Origin: Halobaculum sp. MBLA0147
GTDB taxonomy: Archaea; Halobacteriota; Halobacteria; Halobacteriales; Haloferacaceae
Direction: 5' to 3'
Assembly: GCF_041361345.1 (NCBI RefSeq)
Contig: NZ_JBGKAD010000002.1
Location: 1 to 64,000, forward strand
DNA: 64,000 nt
The position numbers and the translations under genes were made by a program. Of the stretch, positions 16,935 through 25,151 are shown in pieces. Under the pieces are notes generated by a model that was not told the origin of the DNA, made no database searches, and was given only the letters and a program-made list of their open reading frames with translations. Positions within the stretch are counted from its first letter, which is position 1. Each line of letters starts with the position of its first letter.

Positions 16935-17369
16935 TCAGGCCGTCTCCCGTTCGATCTCGTCGAAGAGGGCACGTACACGGGCGCGGATCTCGTCGCGGAT
17001 CTCCCGGACGCGGTCCGTGTCACTCCCGTCGGGGTCGTCGAGTGCCCAATCGCGCACGTCGACACCGGAGTCGTCGGTGTCGAGATCGAGCGTCGAACAC
17101 CCCATCGTCGCGACGTAGTCACACGACTCGAGTTCCGCCGTCGAGATCTGTCGTGGCGTGCGACTCGACAGGTCGAACCCCTCCTCGTCCATCACGTCGA
17201 CGACGACGTCGTGAACGTGCTCGGCAGGGTGGGTCCCGCCGGTGAGGATCTCGACGGTAGCCTCCAGCCCGCGCCGTTCCCGTTCCCGTTCGGCGAACGC
17301 AGTCGACATCTGCGACCGCCCGGCGTTCTGGACGCAGACGAACGCCACGCGAGTCGACGGGTCACTCAT
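16935..17369 (-). CDS. Low-molecular-weight phosphatase / arsenate reductase-type protein
   Basis: A 144-residue protein of the LMW protein-tyrosine-phosphatase fold, close to thioredoxin-coupled arsenate reductases. The P-loop CVQNAGRSQM starts at Cys12 (C-x5-R-S). ATMGCSTLD supplies another Cys, and the general-acid loop is VRDWALDDPDG. Length is typical for ArsC of this class (~130-145). No other ars gene is adjacent, so the arsenate role is likely but unproven; a tyrosine phosphatase role is the alternative. Confidence 0.82.
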   Translation of the reverse strand: MSDPSTRVAFVCVQNAGRSQMSTAFAERERERRGLEATVEILTGGTHPAEHVHDVVVDVMDEEGFDLSSRTPRQISTAELESCDYVATMGCSTLDLDTDDSGVDVRDWALDDPDGSDTDRVREIRDEIRARVRALFDEIERETA

Positions 17370-17435
17370 CGGTCGGCTCCACGGCAGTCGGCGGTCTCCT
17401 CGGTGGTGAGACGGCGAGGCTTGCTAGTCGTGGAC

Positions 17436-17624
17436 TCACGAGTGTGTGGTCGGAGGGACGTTCTGATAGAGTTGTCGGGACGGGGTGGCGTCCTCGACCG
17501 TCGCGGTGACCCTCTCGTGGCCCTCTCGGAGTGACTCGGTCGTCTCGCGGACGACCAGGAACCAGTCGTCGCGTGCACAGACGACGGTACCACGGCGAGC
17601 GCCCGCCGCCACGTGTGAGTACAC
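17436..17624 (-). CDS. Possible small protein, 5' end disturbed by a tandem duplication
   Basis: From a GTG at 17624 the frame gives 62 residues of plausible halophile composition (YSHVAAGARRGTVVCARDDW, then FLVVRETTESLREGHERV). The same frame stays open further upstream but there crosses a 31-base tandem duplication that changes the frame. No family recognised. It may be a decayed gene. Confidence 0.35.
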   Translation of the reverse strand: MYSHVAAGARRGTVVCARDDWFLVVRETTESLREGHERVTATVEDATPSRQLYQNVPPTTHS

Positions 17625-17628
17625 AGTC

Positions 17629-17686
17629 TCGTCGTAGTCTCGAACGGCTCGTGTCTGTCTCGTCGTGGTCTCGAACGGCTCGTGTC
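17629..17686. repeat. Tandem duplication, period 31 bp
   Basis: A 27-base sequence (core GTCTCGAACGGCTCGTGTC) at 17629-17655 recurs at 17660-17686 with one mismatch. A 31-base period is not a multiple of three, so it shifts the frame of the small open frame on the minus strand. Confidence 0.8.
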
Positions 17687-17690
17687 GAGA

Positions 17691-17702
17691 TATTGCATAA
17701 GA
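17691..17702 (+). promoter_or_regulatory. TATA element for the lipoprotein gene
   Basis: ATATTGCATAAG lies ~32-43 bases before the GTG at 17734, at the spacing expected for a leaderless or near-leaderless haloarchaeal transcript. The reverse strand of the same AT-rich patch could serve the small divergent frame. Confidence 0.5.
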
Positions 17703-17733
17703 ATCAAGTGGAAACCTACGTGACTCACGACAC

Positions 17734-18564
17734 GTGCCCCGCAGAAAGATACCCTCCATCGCGATCGCGCTGTGCCTGATCCTCGCCGGGTGTGGTGCCG
17801 GCACCACCGGCGACGCGAACACCGTCGACCCGTCGCTCGAAGGGACGCCGTCGGTCAGTCCCACGGCGACGGAGACGGCCGCTCCGACGCCACCCGGCGT
17901 CGGTGAAGAGACGGTCCTCGGTGAACTCCAGACAGCCCACGCCGAGGCGTTCCGCGCGGCGAACCGTTCGTTCACCTACCGGAGCGTCTCCCGAGCGGCG
18001 AACGGGACGGCGATGCGGACGACGACCCTCCGCGTCGCCGTCGAGGGGACGGAGTGGCTCGGTGAGTCCACCGTCGGCGGTGCCGTTCCGCTCCGTCCAC
18101 CGGTCGTCGACCGTCACCGACGGTACGCCAACGAGAGCGTGGTCGTCTCGACGACACGCACCGCCGGTGGTGAGTACGACGGGCGTGTTCAGCGACGGCG
18201 CGGCACTGCGACCGGTGCGCCCGACGGTGCCACGTACGTCTACCGACTCCTGTCGGGCGTCGACCTCCGCGTGACCGACCGGACGGAGACCGACCACGGC
18301 ACGATCCTCACGGTTCGCGGCAGTGCAGACACGGCACCCGGTGTGGCTGGGGCGACGCGGCGGAACGTCTCCGTCGTCGCCGAGATTCGGGCCGACGGAC
18401 TCGTCGTGTCTGCAGAGGCGACGTTCGACGACCGGGTGGCCGGCGTCCCGGTCGAGACGACACAGTCGTTCCGGCTCACCGAGCGGACCGGGACGACCGT
18501 CGAGCGACCGGTGTGGGTCCCGACGGTGATCCGGCGGAACGGCACGCAGACGACACCCGCCTGA
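17734..18564 (+). CDS. Haloarchaeal lipoprotein, unknown
   Basis: A 276-residue exported lipoprotein with a Sec-type signal: KIPSIAIALCLILAGC, lipobox LAGC, Cys20. A Thr/Pro linker (VSPTATETAAPTPP) leads to a beta-rich domain with repeated Thr-rich strands, for example TTTLRVAVEGTEWLGEST and TILTVRGSADTAPG, and several N-glycosylation sequons (ANRS, ANGT, ANES, RNVS). This resembles haloarchaeal DUF7537-type lipoproteins. The function is unknown and no operon partner is obvious. Confidence 0.72.
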   Translation: MPRRKIPSIAIALCLILAGCGAGTTGDANTVDPSLEGTPSVSPTATETAAPTPPGVGEETVLGELQTAHAEAFRAANRSFTYRSVSRAANGTAMRTTTLRVAVEGTEWLGESTVGGAVPLRPPVVDRHRRYANESVVVSTTRTAGGEYDGRVQRRRGTATGAPDGATYVYRLLSGVDLRVTDRTETDHGTILTVRGSADTAPGVAGATRRNVSVVAEIRADGLVVSAEATFDDRVAGVPVETTQSFRLTERTGTTVERPVWVPTVIRRNGTQTTPA

Positions 18565-18649
18565 ACGGGGCTGTCCGAGTCGATTCGACGGACGAGGCGA
18601 CCCCGATCCGAGTTCGGGCGGGCGTCGCCCCGACCACACGTCTGTCTTC

Positions 18650-19627
18650 TCACCCGGCGTCGACCCGTGGGTCGAGGAACGCGTAGTACAACTCCCGGCC
18701 GGTGCTCGCGAGCACGCCGACGAGCACCGGGAGCAACAGCACGGCGAACGTCAGCCCGGGGTCGCGTGCGCCGACGGCGTCGATGGTCAACGCCCCGAAC
18801 CCCGGCACTCCCGTCACCCACTCGAAGACGTACACACCCAACAGGAACGTGCCGAGCGTGTCGGTGAACAGCGCCGTCGCGAGCCGTGCCGCGACGTGTG
18901 GGAACAGGTGGATCGCCAGCCGGACGCGTCCGGCCCCCTTCGCCCGAGCCACGCGGACGAACGGCTCGTCGACGAGTGGCGACAGTTCCGTCCCGGCGTA
19001 CCGCATCTGGATGCCGGTGAGGTAGACGACCGCCGCGGCGAACGGGAACGTCGCGGCACGGAGGTTCTGTCCCGCCACTGGCGACAGTTCGAGTTGGTAG
19101 TCGAACGCAGTCACGTCGGTACCGATCCGTTTCGCCAACTCCACCGGCACGGTCTGGGTAGCCGCGAACGCGAGGAGGAACGCCGGAACACTGACCAGTA
19201 CCACCGCGAGGGCACGCGTCACGAGACTCGCCCGGCCGCCGTTCGCGACCGCGAGCAGCTGGACGCCCGTCCCGACGCCGACGGCGACGACCAGCGCCGG
19301 GAGCAGGTACACCGCCGAGAACGCGAGCGACTCGACGACCAACTCCCCGACCGGCGCACCACCCGGGCCGGCACGGCCGAACTCCAGCGTGAGAACCCGC
19401 TCGATCCAGGTGAGCAACGTCGACGAGAGTGGTTCGGCTCTTTGTGCGAAGGCCGGCTCCGTCGAGGTGGCGACCTCCTCGAACCGGGTGAGGTACCGCT
19501 CGCCGTCGGTCGCACTCGGGTTCGGCGCGAACGCCAGCGTCGCGAACACCCCGGCGAACGCCAACACGAGCGTGAGCGTCGCCCTCGCAGTCACTCGCCG
19601 GAGCGCCTCACCGGACACCGGCCTCAC
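18650..19627 (-). CDS. Dipeptide/oligopeptide-type ABC permease (DppB-like)
   Basis: A 325-residue binding-protein-dependent permease. The N-terminal helix ATLTLVLAFAGVFATLAFA is followed by a long external loop and about five helices. The coupling loop VRVARAKGAGRVRLAIHLFP matches DppB/OppB EAA loops. GTG at 19627 is chosen because the upstream in-frame extension is only a Thr/Val run encoded by a 21-bp minisatellite. The DppC-type partner is encoded divergently at 19999. No binding protein or ATPase lies next to either. Confidence 0.8.
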   Translation of the reverse strand: MRPVSGEALRRVTARATLTLVLAFAGVFATLAFAPNPSATDGERYLTRFEEVATSTEPAFAQRAEPLSSTLLTWIERVLTLEFGRAGPGGAPVGELVVESLAFSAVYLLPALVVAVGVGTGVQLLAVANGGRASLVTRALAVVLVSVPAFLLAFAATQTVPVELAKRIGTDVTAFDYQLELSPVAGQNLRAATFPFAAAVVYLTGIQMRYAGTELSPLVDEPFVRVARAKGAGRVRLAIHLFPHVAARLATALFTDTLGTFLLGVYVFEWVTGVPGFGALTIDAVGARDPGLTFAVLLLPVLVGVLASTGRELYYAFLDPRVDAG

Positions 19628-19666
19628 CCCCGAGGTGGCGGTGGTGGTGACGGTGACGGCGGTGGT

Positions 19667-19729
19667 GGTGTCGATGGCGGTGGGGGTGGTGACGATGGCG
19701 ATGGGGGTGGTGACGATGGCGGTGGGGGT
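19667..19729. repeat. 21-bp minisatellite between divergent permease genes
   Basis: Three near-identical 21-bp units (GGTGACGATGGCGGTGGGGG type) at 19667-19687, 19688-19708 and 19709-19729. Degenerate GGTGG-rich sequence extends on both sides (about 19634-19765). Only G/T/A-rich on the plus strand. It stays open in several frames because the period is a multiple of three. Confidence 0.85.
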
Positions 19730-19965
19730 GGTGACAGTAGCGGTAGTGATGACGGTGGTGGAAGTGCTCCGGACCGGTGGCGGTGCGACGGTCGGGAGTC
19801 GCCGGGGGCGCTCCCCGTGAACACCCACCGGTGTCGGATCGGTGACACGGCGGTCGCGTCCAGACGGTCGGCTGTGGGCTCACACGTCGGTATCTGGTCA
19901 CTGAGGGGCTGTGTTCGGGCACGGAGACCACGTCCGAGACGCTCGAACCGGCGGGCGCGGAGAGT

Positions 19966-19973
19966 GATATAAG
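19966..19973 (+). promoter_or_regulatory. TATA element for the DppC-like gene
   Basis: GATATAAG lies 26-33 bases upstream of the GTG at 19999, the standard position for a leaderless haloarchaeal mRNA. Confidence 0.65.
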
Positions 19974-19998
19974 TTGTCACGACTCTAGGGTCACCGAC

Positions 19999-21273
19999 GT
20001 GTCCGACTCGCCCTCCAGTTCCGAGTCACCCGCTCGCTCGCCAGACACTGCGGTGTCCGACGGCGCACCGCCACTGGCAGAGCGACGATCCGACCCGGCG
20101 CCGTTCACGGCCGTCGACTGGTCCCGCGTCGCGGCGCCGGAGCGTCGGCGGTTGCGTCGGGCCGTCGACCACCTGTCGACGCCCACGCTCCTCCCGTCGC
20201 TGTTCGCGGCCGTCGCGTTCCTCGTCGACTGGCGTGTCGGGGTCCCGGTGTACGATCCGACGGTCCTCGACTGGGTGCTCGTCGGCTCGGTGGGGACGCT
20301 CGCGACGGTCGGGCTCGCGGCGGCACCGGACCGCGACCGTCTGCGCGACCTCGCGCGGACCACTGCGCGTCGTCCGGTCGCGCTGCTCGCGACGGCGTGG
20401 CTCGCGCTCGTCGGCGGCGTCGGCCTGTTCGGTCCACTGGTCGTCGCCGAGCCGGAGTTGCGGCTCCTCTTCCGCTCACAACCACCGATCTGGGGCTCCG
20501 TAGAGGCGTTCGTGGTCCCGGAGTGTGCCGGGCCGGTGGTCGACGGGCGGTGCCAGGGGTCGTTGCGGTTCCCGTTCGGAACGACCGGTCGACGCGGACA
20601 GGACGTGTTCGCGTTGGTCGTGCTCGGCCTCCGGACGAGTCTGAGCGTCGCTCTCGGCGGCGCGGCACTGGCGATCCCGTTCGGGGTCGCCGCGGGGTCC
20701 GTGGCAGTCGCGTCGGACCGCCTGGGGCGTGCGGCCGGCCTGCTCGCGGAGGCGGTCCAGACGTACCCCGCGATCCTCGTCTACTTCGCGCTGTTCTGGG
20801 CGCTGCGCGAACAGCGACTGGTCGTGTTGATCGCCGCTCTGGGTCTCGTGAGTGCGGGTGGTGTGGCGACGCTGGTGCGTGACGAGATCCGAGAACGTCG
20901 CGGGGAGTTGTTCGTCGACGCCGCGCGGGCCGGCGGCCTCGACCGCTGGCAACGGTTGCGGCGCCACCTCCTGCCGAACGTCGCCGGCTTGGTCGTCTCG
21001 ACGGTGGCGCTGCGCGTGCCGTACTTCGTCTTGGTCGAGGCGTCGCTGTCGTTCCTCCAGGTCGCGTTCACGTCGACGGAGGGGGCGACGACACTCGGTG
21101 ACCCGTCGGTGATCTCGTTGGGGCGACTGATCTACCTCGGGCTCGTCGACGGCTACGTCCCGGTCGGCTGGTGGGTCGCCGGCTGTCCCGCCGTCGTGCT
21201 CGTGGTCACCGTCGCCGCCGCGAACGTGTTCGGCGACCACCTCGCGACGGCACTCGACCCGCGAGGGCGGTGA
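19999..21273 (+). CDS. Dipeptide/oligopeptide-type ABC permease (DppC-like)
   Basis: A 424-residue permease. After a polar N-terminus and two or three helices, a long external segment (about 150-195, with two Cys in VPECAGPVVDGRCQGSLRF) precedes FPFGTTGRRGQDVFALVVLG, the conserved DppC/OppC entry (GTDxxGRD-like). The coupling loop is ELFVDAARAGGLDRWQRLRR followed by HLLPNVAGLVV. It is the expected partner of the DppB-like permease but is encoded divergently, and the solute-binding protein and ATPases are not in this neighbourhood. Confidence 0.82.
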   Translation: MSDSPSSSESPARSPDTAVSDGAPPLAERRSDPAPFTAVDWSRVAAPERRRLRRAVDHLSTPTLLPSLFAAVAFLVDWRVGVPVYDPTVLDWVLVGSVGTLATVGLAAAPDRDRLRDLARTTARRPVALLATAWLALVGGVGLFGPLVVAEPELRLLFRSQPPIWGSVEAFVVPECAGPVVDGRCQGSLRFPFGTTGRRGQDVFALVVLGLRTSLSVALGGAALAIPFGVAAGSVAVASDRLGRAAGLLAEAVQTYPAILVYFALFWALREQRLVVLIAALGLVSAGGVATLVRDEIRERRGELFVDAARAGGLDRWQRLRRHLLPNVAGLVVSTVALRVPYFVLVEASLSFLQVAFTSTEGATTLGDPSVISLGRLIYLGLVDGYVPVGWWVAGCPAVVLVVTVAAANVFGDHLATALDPRGR

Positions 21274-21299
21274 CGGGTCGCGGATCACCTCCGGCACCG

Positions 21300-21632
21300 T
21301 CAGTGCGCGGACGCGTCGGAGACGACGTTGAGGAGGTACACGCCACACACGACGAGTGCGATCCCGAGTCCACCGGCGAGGTCCATCGACTCGTCGAACA
21401 CGACGATACCGATCGTCGCCACACCGACCACACCCACGGCGGCCCACGTCGCGTAGACGAGTCCGACCGGGAGGTCCTCGAGCGTGAGCGACACCAGGTA
21501 GAAGGCGGCTCCGTACCCGACGACGACTCCGAGACTCGGGAGCGGTCGCGAGAACCCCTCGGACAGCTTCAGGGCGGTCGTGGCGACGAGCTCCGACAGG
21601 ATGGCCGCGGCGAGGAGGACGTACGGATTCAC
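21300..21632 (-). CDS. SMR-family (EmrE/SugE-type) small multidrug exporter
   Basis: A 110-residue four-helix protein. GTG at 21632 gives NPYVLLAAAILSELVATTAL with the essential membrane Glu at position 14, as in EmrE. The other helices are VVVGYGAAFYLVSLTLEDLP, GLVYATWAAVGVVGVATIGI and GLGIALVVCGVYLLNVVSDA. Family length and motifs (YATWxGxG-like) agree. The likely role is proton-coupled export of cationic compounds or guanidinium. A TrmB-type regulator is transcribed divergently 168 bases away and may control it. Confidence 0.88.
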   Translation of the reverse strand: MNPYVLLAAAILSELVATTALKLSEGFSRPLPSLGVVVGYGAAFYLVSLTLEDLPVGLVYATWAAVGVVGVATIGIVVFDESMDLAGGLGIALVVCGVYLLNVVSDASAH

Positions 21633-21799
21633 ACTCGCGGTGTCGGTGACGGGGGTCCTACCGGTTCCGAAATCTGCTGCCACTTGCACCGCGTTGCAGC
21701 GACCGTCACCGCCGGGGGCCCTGTCGCCAGGTCGTCGCTCGGAGTGCCACTGGACGGGGAACCCGGAGAGCCAAGTCACCGGGGGTCGACGGTCCGCCC

Positions 21800-22600
21800 G
21801 TGACGGCGCTCGAGGAACTCGGTCTCTCGGAGTACGAGGAGACGGTGTACCGGTCGCTCTCCGTGACCGGCGCCGCGACGGCGTCGGCCGTGTCCGACGC
21901 GAGTGGCGTTCCACGCGGACGGATCTACGACGTGCTCGACCGGCTCCGCGAGCGTGGACTCGTCGCCACCCGGGCGACCGACCCCAGAGAGTACACTGCC
22001 GTCGACCCCTCGACGGCCGTCGATCGCCTGCTCGCGGCGCGTGGTCGCGACCTCCGGGAGGAGTGGGACCGGTACGTCGACGCGGCGGCCAGTGTCCGGG
22101 CGGAGTTGCTCCCGACCCCGCCGGCCGACGGGAGCGTCTGGCTCGGCTCGCTCGGTGGCGGGGAGATGCAGACGGCACTCAGACGACACGTCGGGACCGC
22201 GTCCGACACCGTCCTCGCCGCCGTGGGGCCACCCTACGAGGCCGCCTCGTGGGAGCGGCTCCGGGCCGAACTGGACGCGTTCTTCGACGGTGTCGACGAC
22301 GGCGTCGCGGTGTCGATCGTTGTCAGCGACGCGACACTGGAGAGGCTGCCGTCCGATCTCCCGGACAGACTCGCGTCCCGTGCCGGGACAGTCCGACTCC
22401 GAGCACACCCCACGGTCCCCGTCTCGTTCGACGTGATCGACGGCCGCGTGACGACGGTCGACGTGCCGCGACCGACTGCACCCGACGACAGGGTCGCGGT
22501 GCTGGCCGTCCACGCGTCCGACGTAGTCGCGACGTTCGAGCGCCAGTTTCGCCGTCTCTGGGCCGACGCGACACCACTGCTCGAGCGAGTGGGTGAGTGA
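21800..22600 (+). CDS. TrmB-family transcriptional regulator
   Basis: A 266-residue regulator with the TrmB N-terminal winged helix: LGLSEYEETVYRSLSVTG, then ASGVPRGRIYDVLDRLRERG. A middle segment is followed by a C-terminal domain (SDTVLAAVGPPYEAASWERL, then SIVVSDATLERLP) of the kind that senses sugars or other small ligands. It starts at a GTG. It faces the SMR exporter, its most likely target by position, although TrmB proteins can act globally. Confidence 0.85.
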   Translation: MTALEELGLSEYEETVYRSLSVTGAATASAVSDASGVPRGRIYDVLDRLRERGLVATRATDPREYTAVDPSTAVDRLLAARGRDLREEWDRYVDAAASVRAELLPTPPADGSVWLGSLGGGEMQTALRRHVGTASDTVLAAVGPPYEAASWERLRAELDAFFDGVDDGVAVSIVVSDATLERLPSDLPDRLASRAGTVRLRAHPTVPVSFDVIDGRVTTVDVPRPTAPDDRVAVLAVHASDVVATFERQFRRLWADATPLLERVGE

Positions 22601-22624
22601 GTGAGCCGCGGTGTCGACGGGACG

Positions 22625-22721
22625 CACCCCCCGTTGTCGATGTGTAAATCCGGGGGGCGACCATCGCTCGCGACTCGAGTCCACTCGTCGTCCGACTCAC
22701 CCCCCGTTGTCGAAGTGTAAA
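22625..22721. repeat. Pair of 24-bp direct repeats in a convergent intergenic gap (ORB-like)
   Basis: CACCCCCCGTTGTCGA followed by one variable base and GTGTAAA occurs at 22625-22648 and again at 22698-22721, matching at 23 of 24 positions and 73 bases apart in the same orientation. Read on the minus strand each is TTTACAC..TCGACAACGGGGGG, which recalls archaeal origin recognition boxes (short AT-rich start, AAC, terminal G-run). Both flanking genes end here, so a promoter role is unlikely. No orc1/cdc6 gene is in the window. Confidence 0.6.
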
Positions 22722-22787
22722 CGGGCGCGTAGTGTCGACATCGAGCCGGCGCTGCGGCCGTCCGGATGCAGCGAACACCCGCCCAGG

Positions 22788-23912
22788 TCAGTGCTCGTCG
22801 AGGTACGCCCGCATCCGCTCGTCGTCGAGGTGATCCAGCAGACGCTCTTCCTCCAGCCCGTCCAGCAGTGCGTCCCGTCCCCGGTCGCGCCGTGACGCGA
22901 TCTCCTCGGCGTCGACGTAGGTCGCCATCCGGCGGTCGATCTCCCGGTCGCGCACCTCTCTCCATCGCTCGTCGGCCACGTCGTGGTCGTCCGGGCGGTT
23001 CGTCTCCGCCCACTCGCGCCACCGGTCTCGCTCGGCCCACTCCTCGTCGAGTGACGCCGCGCGCCGCAGCCAGTCGTAGTGCGCGGCGACGCCGTCGAAG
23101 AAGCCCAGATCCCGACGGTGGGCCTCTAGCAGTCGCAGTCCGACCCGAGCCCCCCGTCCGGCGGCGACGAGCGCCTGCCGATCCGACTCGGCCGACGGCG
23201 AGGCCACGTACAACCCGTCGACGGGGGTCGTCCCGTCGTGGGCTGCGTACGAGCGGTCAAACTGGGTGTGTGTCTCGCCGTCGTGGGTCTGGGTCTCGAA
23301 CGCGTCGTCGCCGACGACCGGCCGGAGGTACTCGCCCCCGTACCGTGTCGCCGCGATCACCCGCTCGGCGACCACTGCGTCGCCACTCTCCAGTTCGACG
23401 CGGAAGCCGCCGGTCGGTCCGTCCCGATCGGCTGCACTCTCTCCGTCACACACGCTCTCAGTCCCGGTCGCTTCGTCAGCTTCGTTCCCCCGTACCGCGT
23501 CACACACGCTCTCGGTCTCGCTCCGTCCGTCGGTCCCGGCCGCTCCGTCGTCCCCCGTCGGGCCGTCGGCCTCGACCGCCCCGTCGGCGCACCGTTCGAC
23601 CGCCGTCACGCGGTCGGCGACGAGTTCGGCGCCGGCCCGCTCGACGTGGTCGTGGAACAGCTCGTACGCCGTCTCGACGCCGACGCCGCCGGGGAAGCCG
23701 AGGTAGTTCTCGAGGTACGCACACTGCCGCAGCGAGGACCGCCCGCGGTCGAACACCACCGTGTCGAGCCCGTACCGTGCGGTGAACACCGCCGCCGCAC
23801 AGCCGGCCGGCCCACCGCCGACGACGACCACCGCGTGGTCGTGTGGCGACTCCCCCTGTGGGGCCGCGTCGGCGGCACTCGGCTCCGTCGGATCGGTCCT
23901 CGCGTCCGGCAT
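22788..23912 (-). CDS. Thioredoxin-reductase-like FAD/NAD(P) oxidoreductase without CxxC
   Basis: A 374-residue flavoprotein. The FAD-binding Rossmann motif VVVVGGGPAGCAAAVFTARY lies near residue 28, followed by CAYLENYLGFPGGVG, typical of TrxR-like proteins. The redox CxxC of true thioredoxin reductases is missing. Residues ~114-167 are a low-complexity insert with two TESVCD repeats. The second half has IAATRYGGEYLRPVVGDDAF and VDGLYVASPSAESDRQ, and an unusual ~110-residue charged C-terminal extension. It lies 2 bases after the siderophore-type binding protein gene, so they form an operon; reduction of an imported ferric complex is a plausible job. Confidence 0.8.
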   Translation of the reverse strand: MPDARTDPTEPSAADAAPQGESPHDHAVVVVGGGPAGCAAAVFTARYGLDTVVFDRGRSSLRQCAYLENYLGFPGGVGVETAYELFHDHVERAGAELVADRVTAVERCADGAVEADGPTGDDGAAGTDGRSETESVCDAVRGNEADEATGTESVCDGESAADRDGPTGGFRVELESGDAVVAERVIAATRYGGEYLRPVVGDDAFETQTHDGETHTQFDRSYAAHDGTTPVDGLYVASPSAESDRQALVAAGRGARVGLRLLEAHRRDLGFFDGVAAHYDWLRRAASLDEEWAERDRWREWAETNRPDDHDVADERWREVRDREIDRRMATYVDAEEIASRRDRGRDALLDGLEEERLLDHLDDERMRAYLDEH

Positions 23913-23914
23913 CC

Positions 23915-25132
23915 TCAGGCGTCTCCGGTGACGATCGCGGCGAGTTCGTCGCGGTCGAACAGCTCACCCGAGAACTGCTCCGGGAAGTAGCTCGTCGCGT
24001 ACCGCTCGACGAGGAACAGGTGGTGGAGCGGCCCGGTGTAGATCGGCCCACCACGGAACACGCGCCCCTCCTCGACGGCCGTCAACTGCGAGGCCACGTC
24101 GTGGTCCTCCATGTACGCGACGACGGTGTCCTGGAACTCCGCGCGACTCTTCGTCTCGTGGCCGCGCAGGAGGATCGAGTCGGGGTCTACCGCCAGCAGG
24201 TTCTCGTAGTCGATGGTTCCACGGTCGCTCTCGGAGAGCCCGTCGATCCCGGTCTGGGCCAGTGCGTCGGTGATCCCGAGGTCGCGGAACGCCTTCTTGT
24301 TCGTCCCCTTCCCGCTCAGCCGGTACGGGTAGAACGACTCCGGTTGGTCTTTCGCTTGCCAACACAACAGCGCGTTCGGACGACTGTCGGGACCGGGCAG
24401 TGACGCCTGCACCTCGGCCAAGAACTCGTCGTGGAACGACTGGAACGCGGTGAACGTCTCCTCGGCGTCGTACACCTTCGCCACCTTCTCGAAGGCCTCG
24501 TACAGCGAGTAGTAGCGGTAGTCGTGCCAGTCGTCCGTCCGCCGGAAGATGGTGTTCCCGAGGAACGGCGCCACGCCGGAGGAGATCTCGTCGATGTCCG
24601 CCTGTTCCAGCTTGAACGCGCCGTTCTCGACCAGCCACACCGGGTCGATCATGTGGAGGTCGCTCTCCAACTCGTAGAACAGCTCCTTCGAGATGCCGGC
24701 GTCGCCGACCAGGTTCGTGATCGAGGACTCGTCGACACTCACGCCGTCCAGCTCGTCGTAGTGGTCCGTGTGGTACCGCGACGGGAGACCGACGCTGTTC
24801 ACCGTGTCACCCGCCCCGAGCGCGACGGCCATGTCGGCGTACCCCGGGAAGTAGTGCGCGACCGACTCCGGCGGCTCCTCGAACGTCACTGTCCCGACCG
24901 GCGCCATCTCGACGGAGTAGGAGTCGTCCCCGGACTCGGTCGCGGTCTGGTCCGTCGCCGCTGTCTCCGTCTCTGTCGCCGTCTCCGTCGCAGTGTCCGT
25001 CGGCGTCGCCGTCGCGTCGCCGGTGCCGTCGCCGGTGCACCCCGCCACCAACCCGCTCCCGAGCAGTGCGCCACCGTACTTCACGTAGTCTCGTCGTGTC
25101 GACTCCGCCGGACCGCTCGTGTCTCGTGTCAC
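23915..25132 (-). CDS. Iron/siderophore-type ABC substrate-binding lipoprotein
   Basis: A 405-residue binding protein of the FepB/FecB-like class. GTG start, STRRDYVKYGGALLGSGLVA (twin-arginine type), lipobox VAGC with Cys32, then a Thr/Glu linker. The domain begins VEMAPVGTVTFEEPPESVAH with YADMAVALGAGDTVNSVGLP, and contains the signature IDYENLLAVDPDSILLRGH near the hinge helix. It is expected on the outer face of the membrane, delivering ferric siderophore to a permease not found here. A DtxR-type palindrome at 25138-25151 sits right upstream, indicating iron-dependent repression. The flavoprotein gene follows in the same operon. Confidence 0.87.
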   Translation of the reverse strand: MTRDTSGPAESTRRDYVKYGGALLGSGLVAGCTGDGTGDATATPTDTATETATETETAATDQTATESGDDSYSVEMAPVGTVTFEEPPESVAHYFPGYADMAVALGAGDTVNSVGLPSRYHTDHYDELDGVSVDESSITNLVGDAGISKELFYELESDLHMIDPVWLVENGAFKLEQADIDEISSGVAPFLGNTIFRRTDDWHDYRYYSLYEAFEKVAKVYDAEETFTAFQSFHDEFLAEVQASLPGPDSRPNALLCWQAKDQPESFYPYRLSGKGTNKKAFRDLGITDALAQTGIDGLSESDRGTIDYENLLAVDPDSILLRGHETKSRAEFQDTVVAYMEDHDVASQLTAVEEGRVFRGGPIYTGPLHHLFLVERYATSYFPEQFSGELFDRDELAAIVTGDA

Positions 25133-25137
25133 GGGTT

Positions 25138-25151
25138 TTAGGCGAGCCTAA
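25138..25151. promoter_or_regulatory. DtxR/IdeR-type iron box overlapping the transcription start
   Basis: TTAGGCGAGCCTAA is a perfect dyad (6-base arms, 2-base spacer) matching the TTAGGc/gCCTAA arms of DtxR/SirR-family operators. It ends only 6 bases before the GTG at 25132. On a leaderless transcript it would cover the initiation site, so bound repressor should block transcription when iron is sufficient. Confidence 0.78.

Noticed and set aside
19628-19828. Extended N-terminus of the DppB-like permease
   Set aside because: It is a Thr/Val/Ile run produced by the 21-bp minisatellite. GTG 19627 begins right before the normal first helix.
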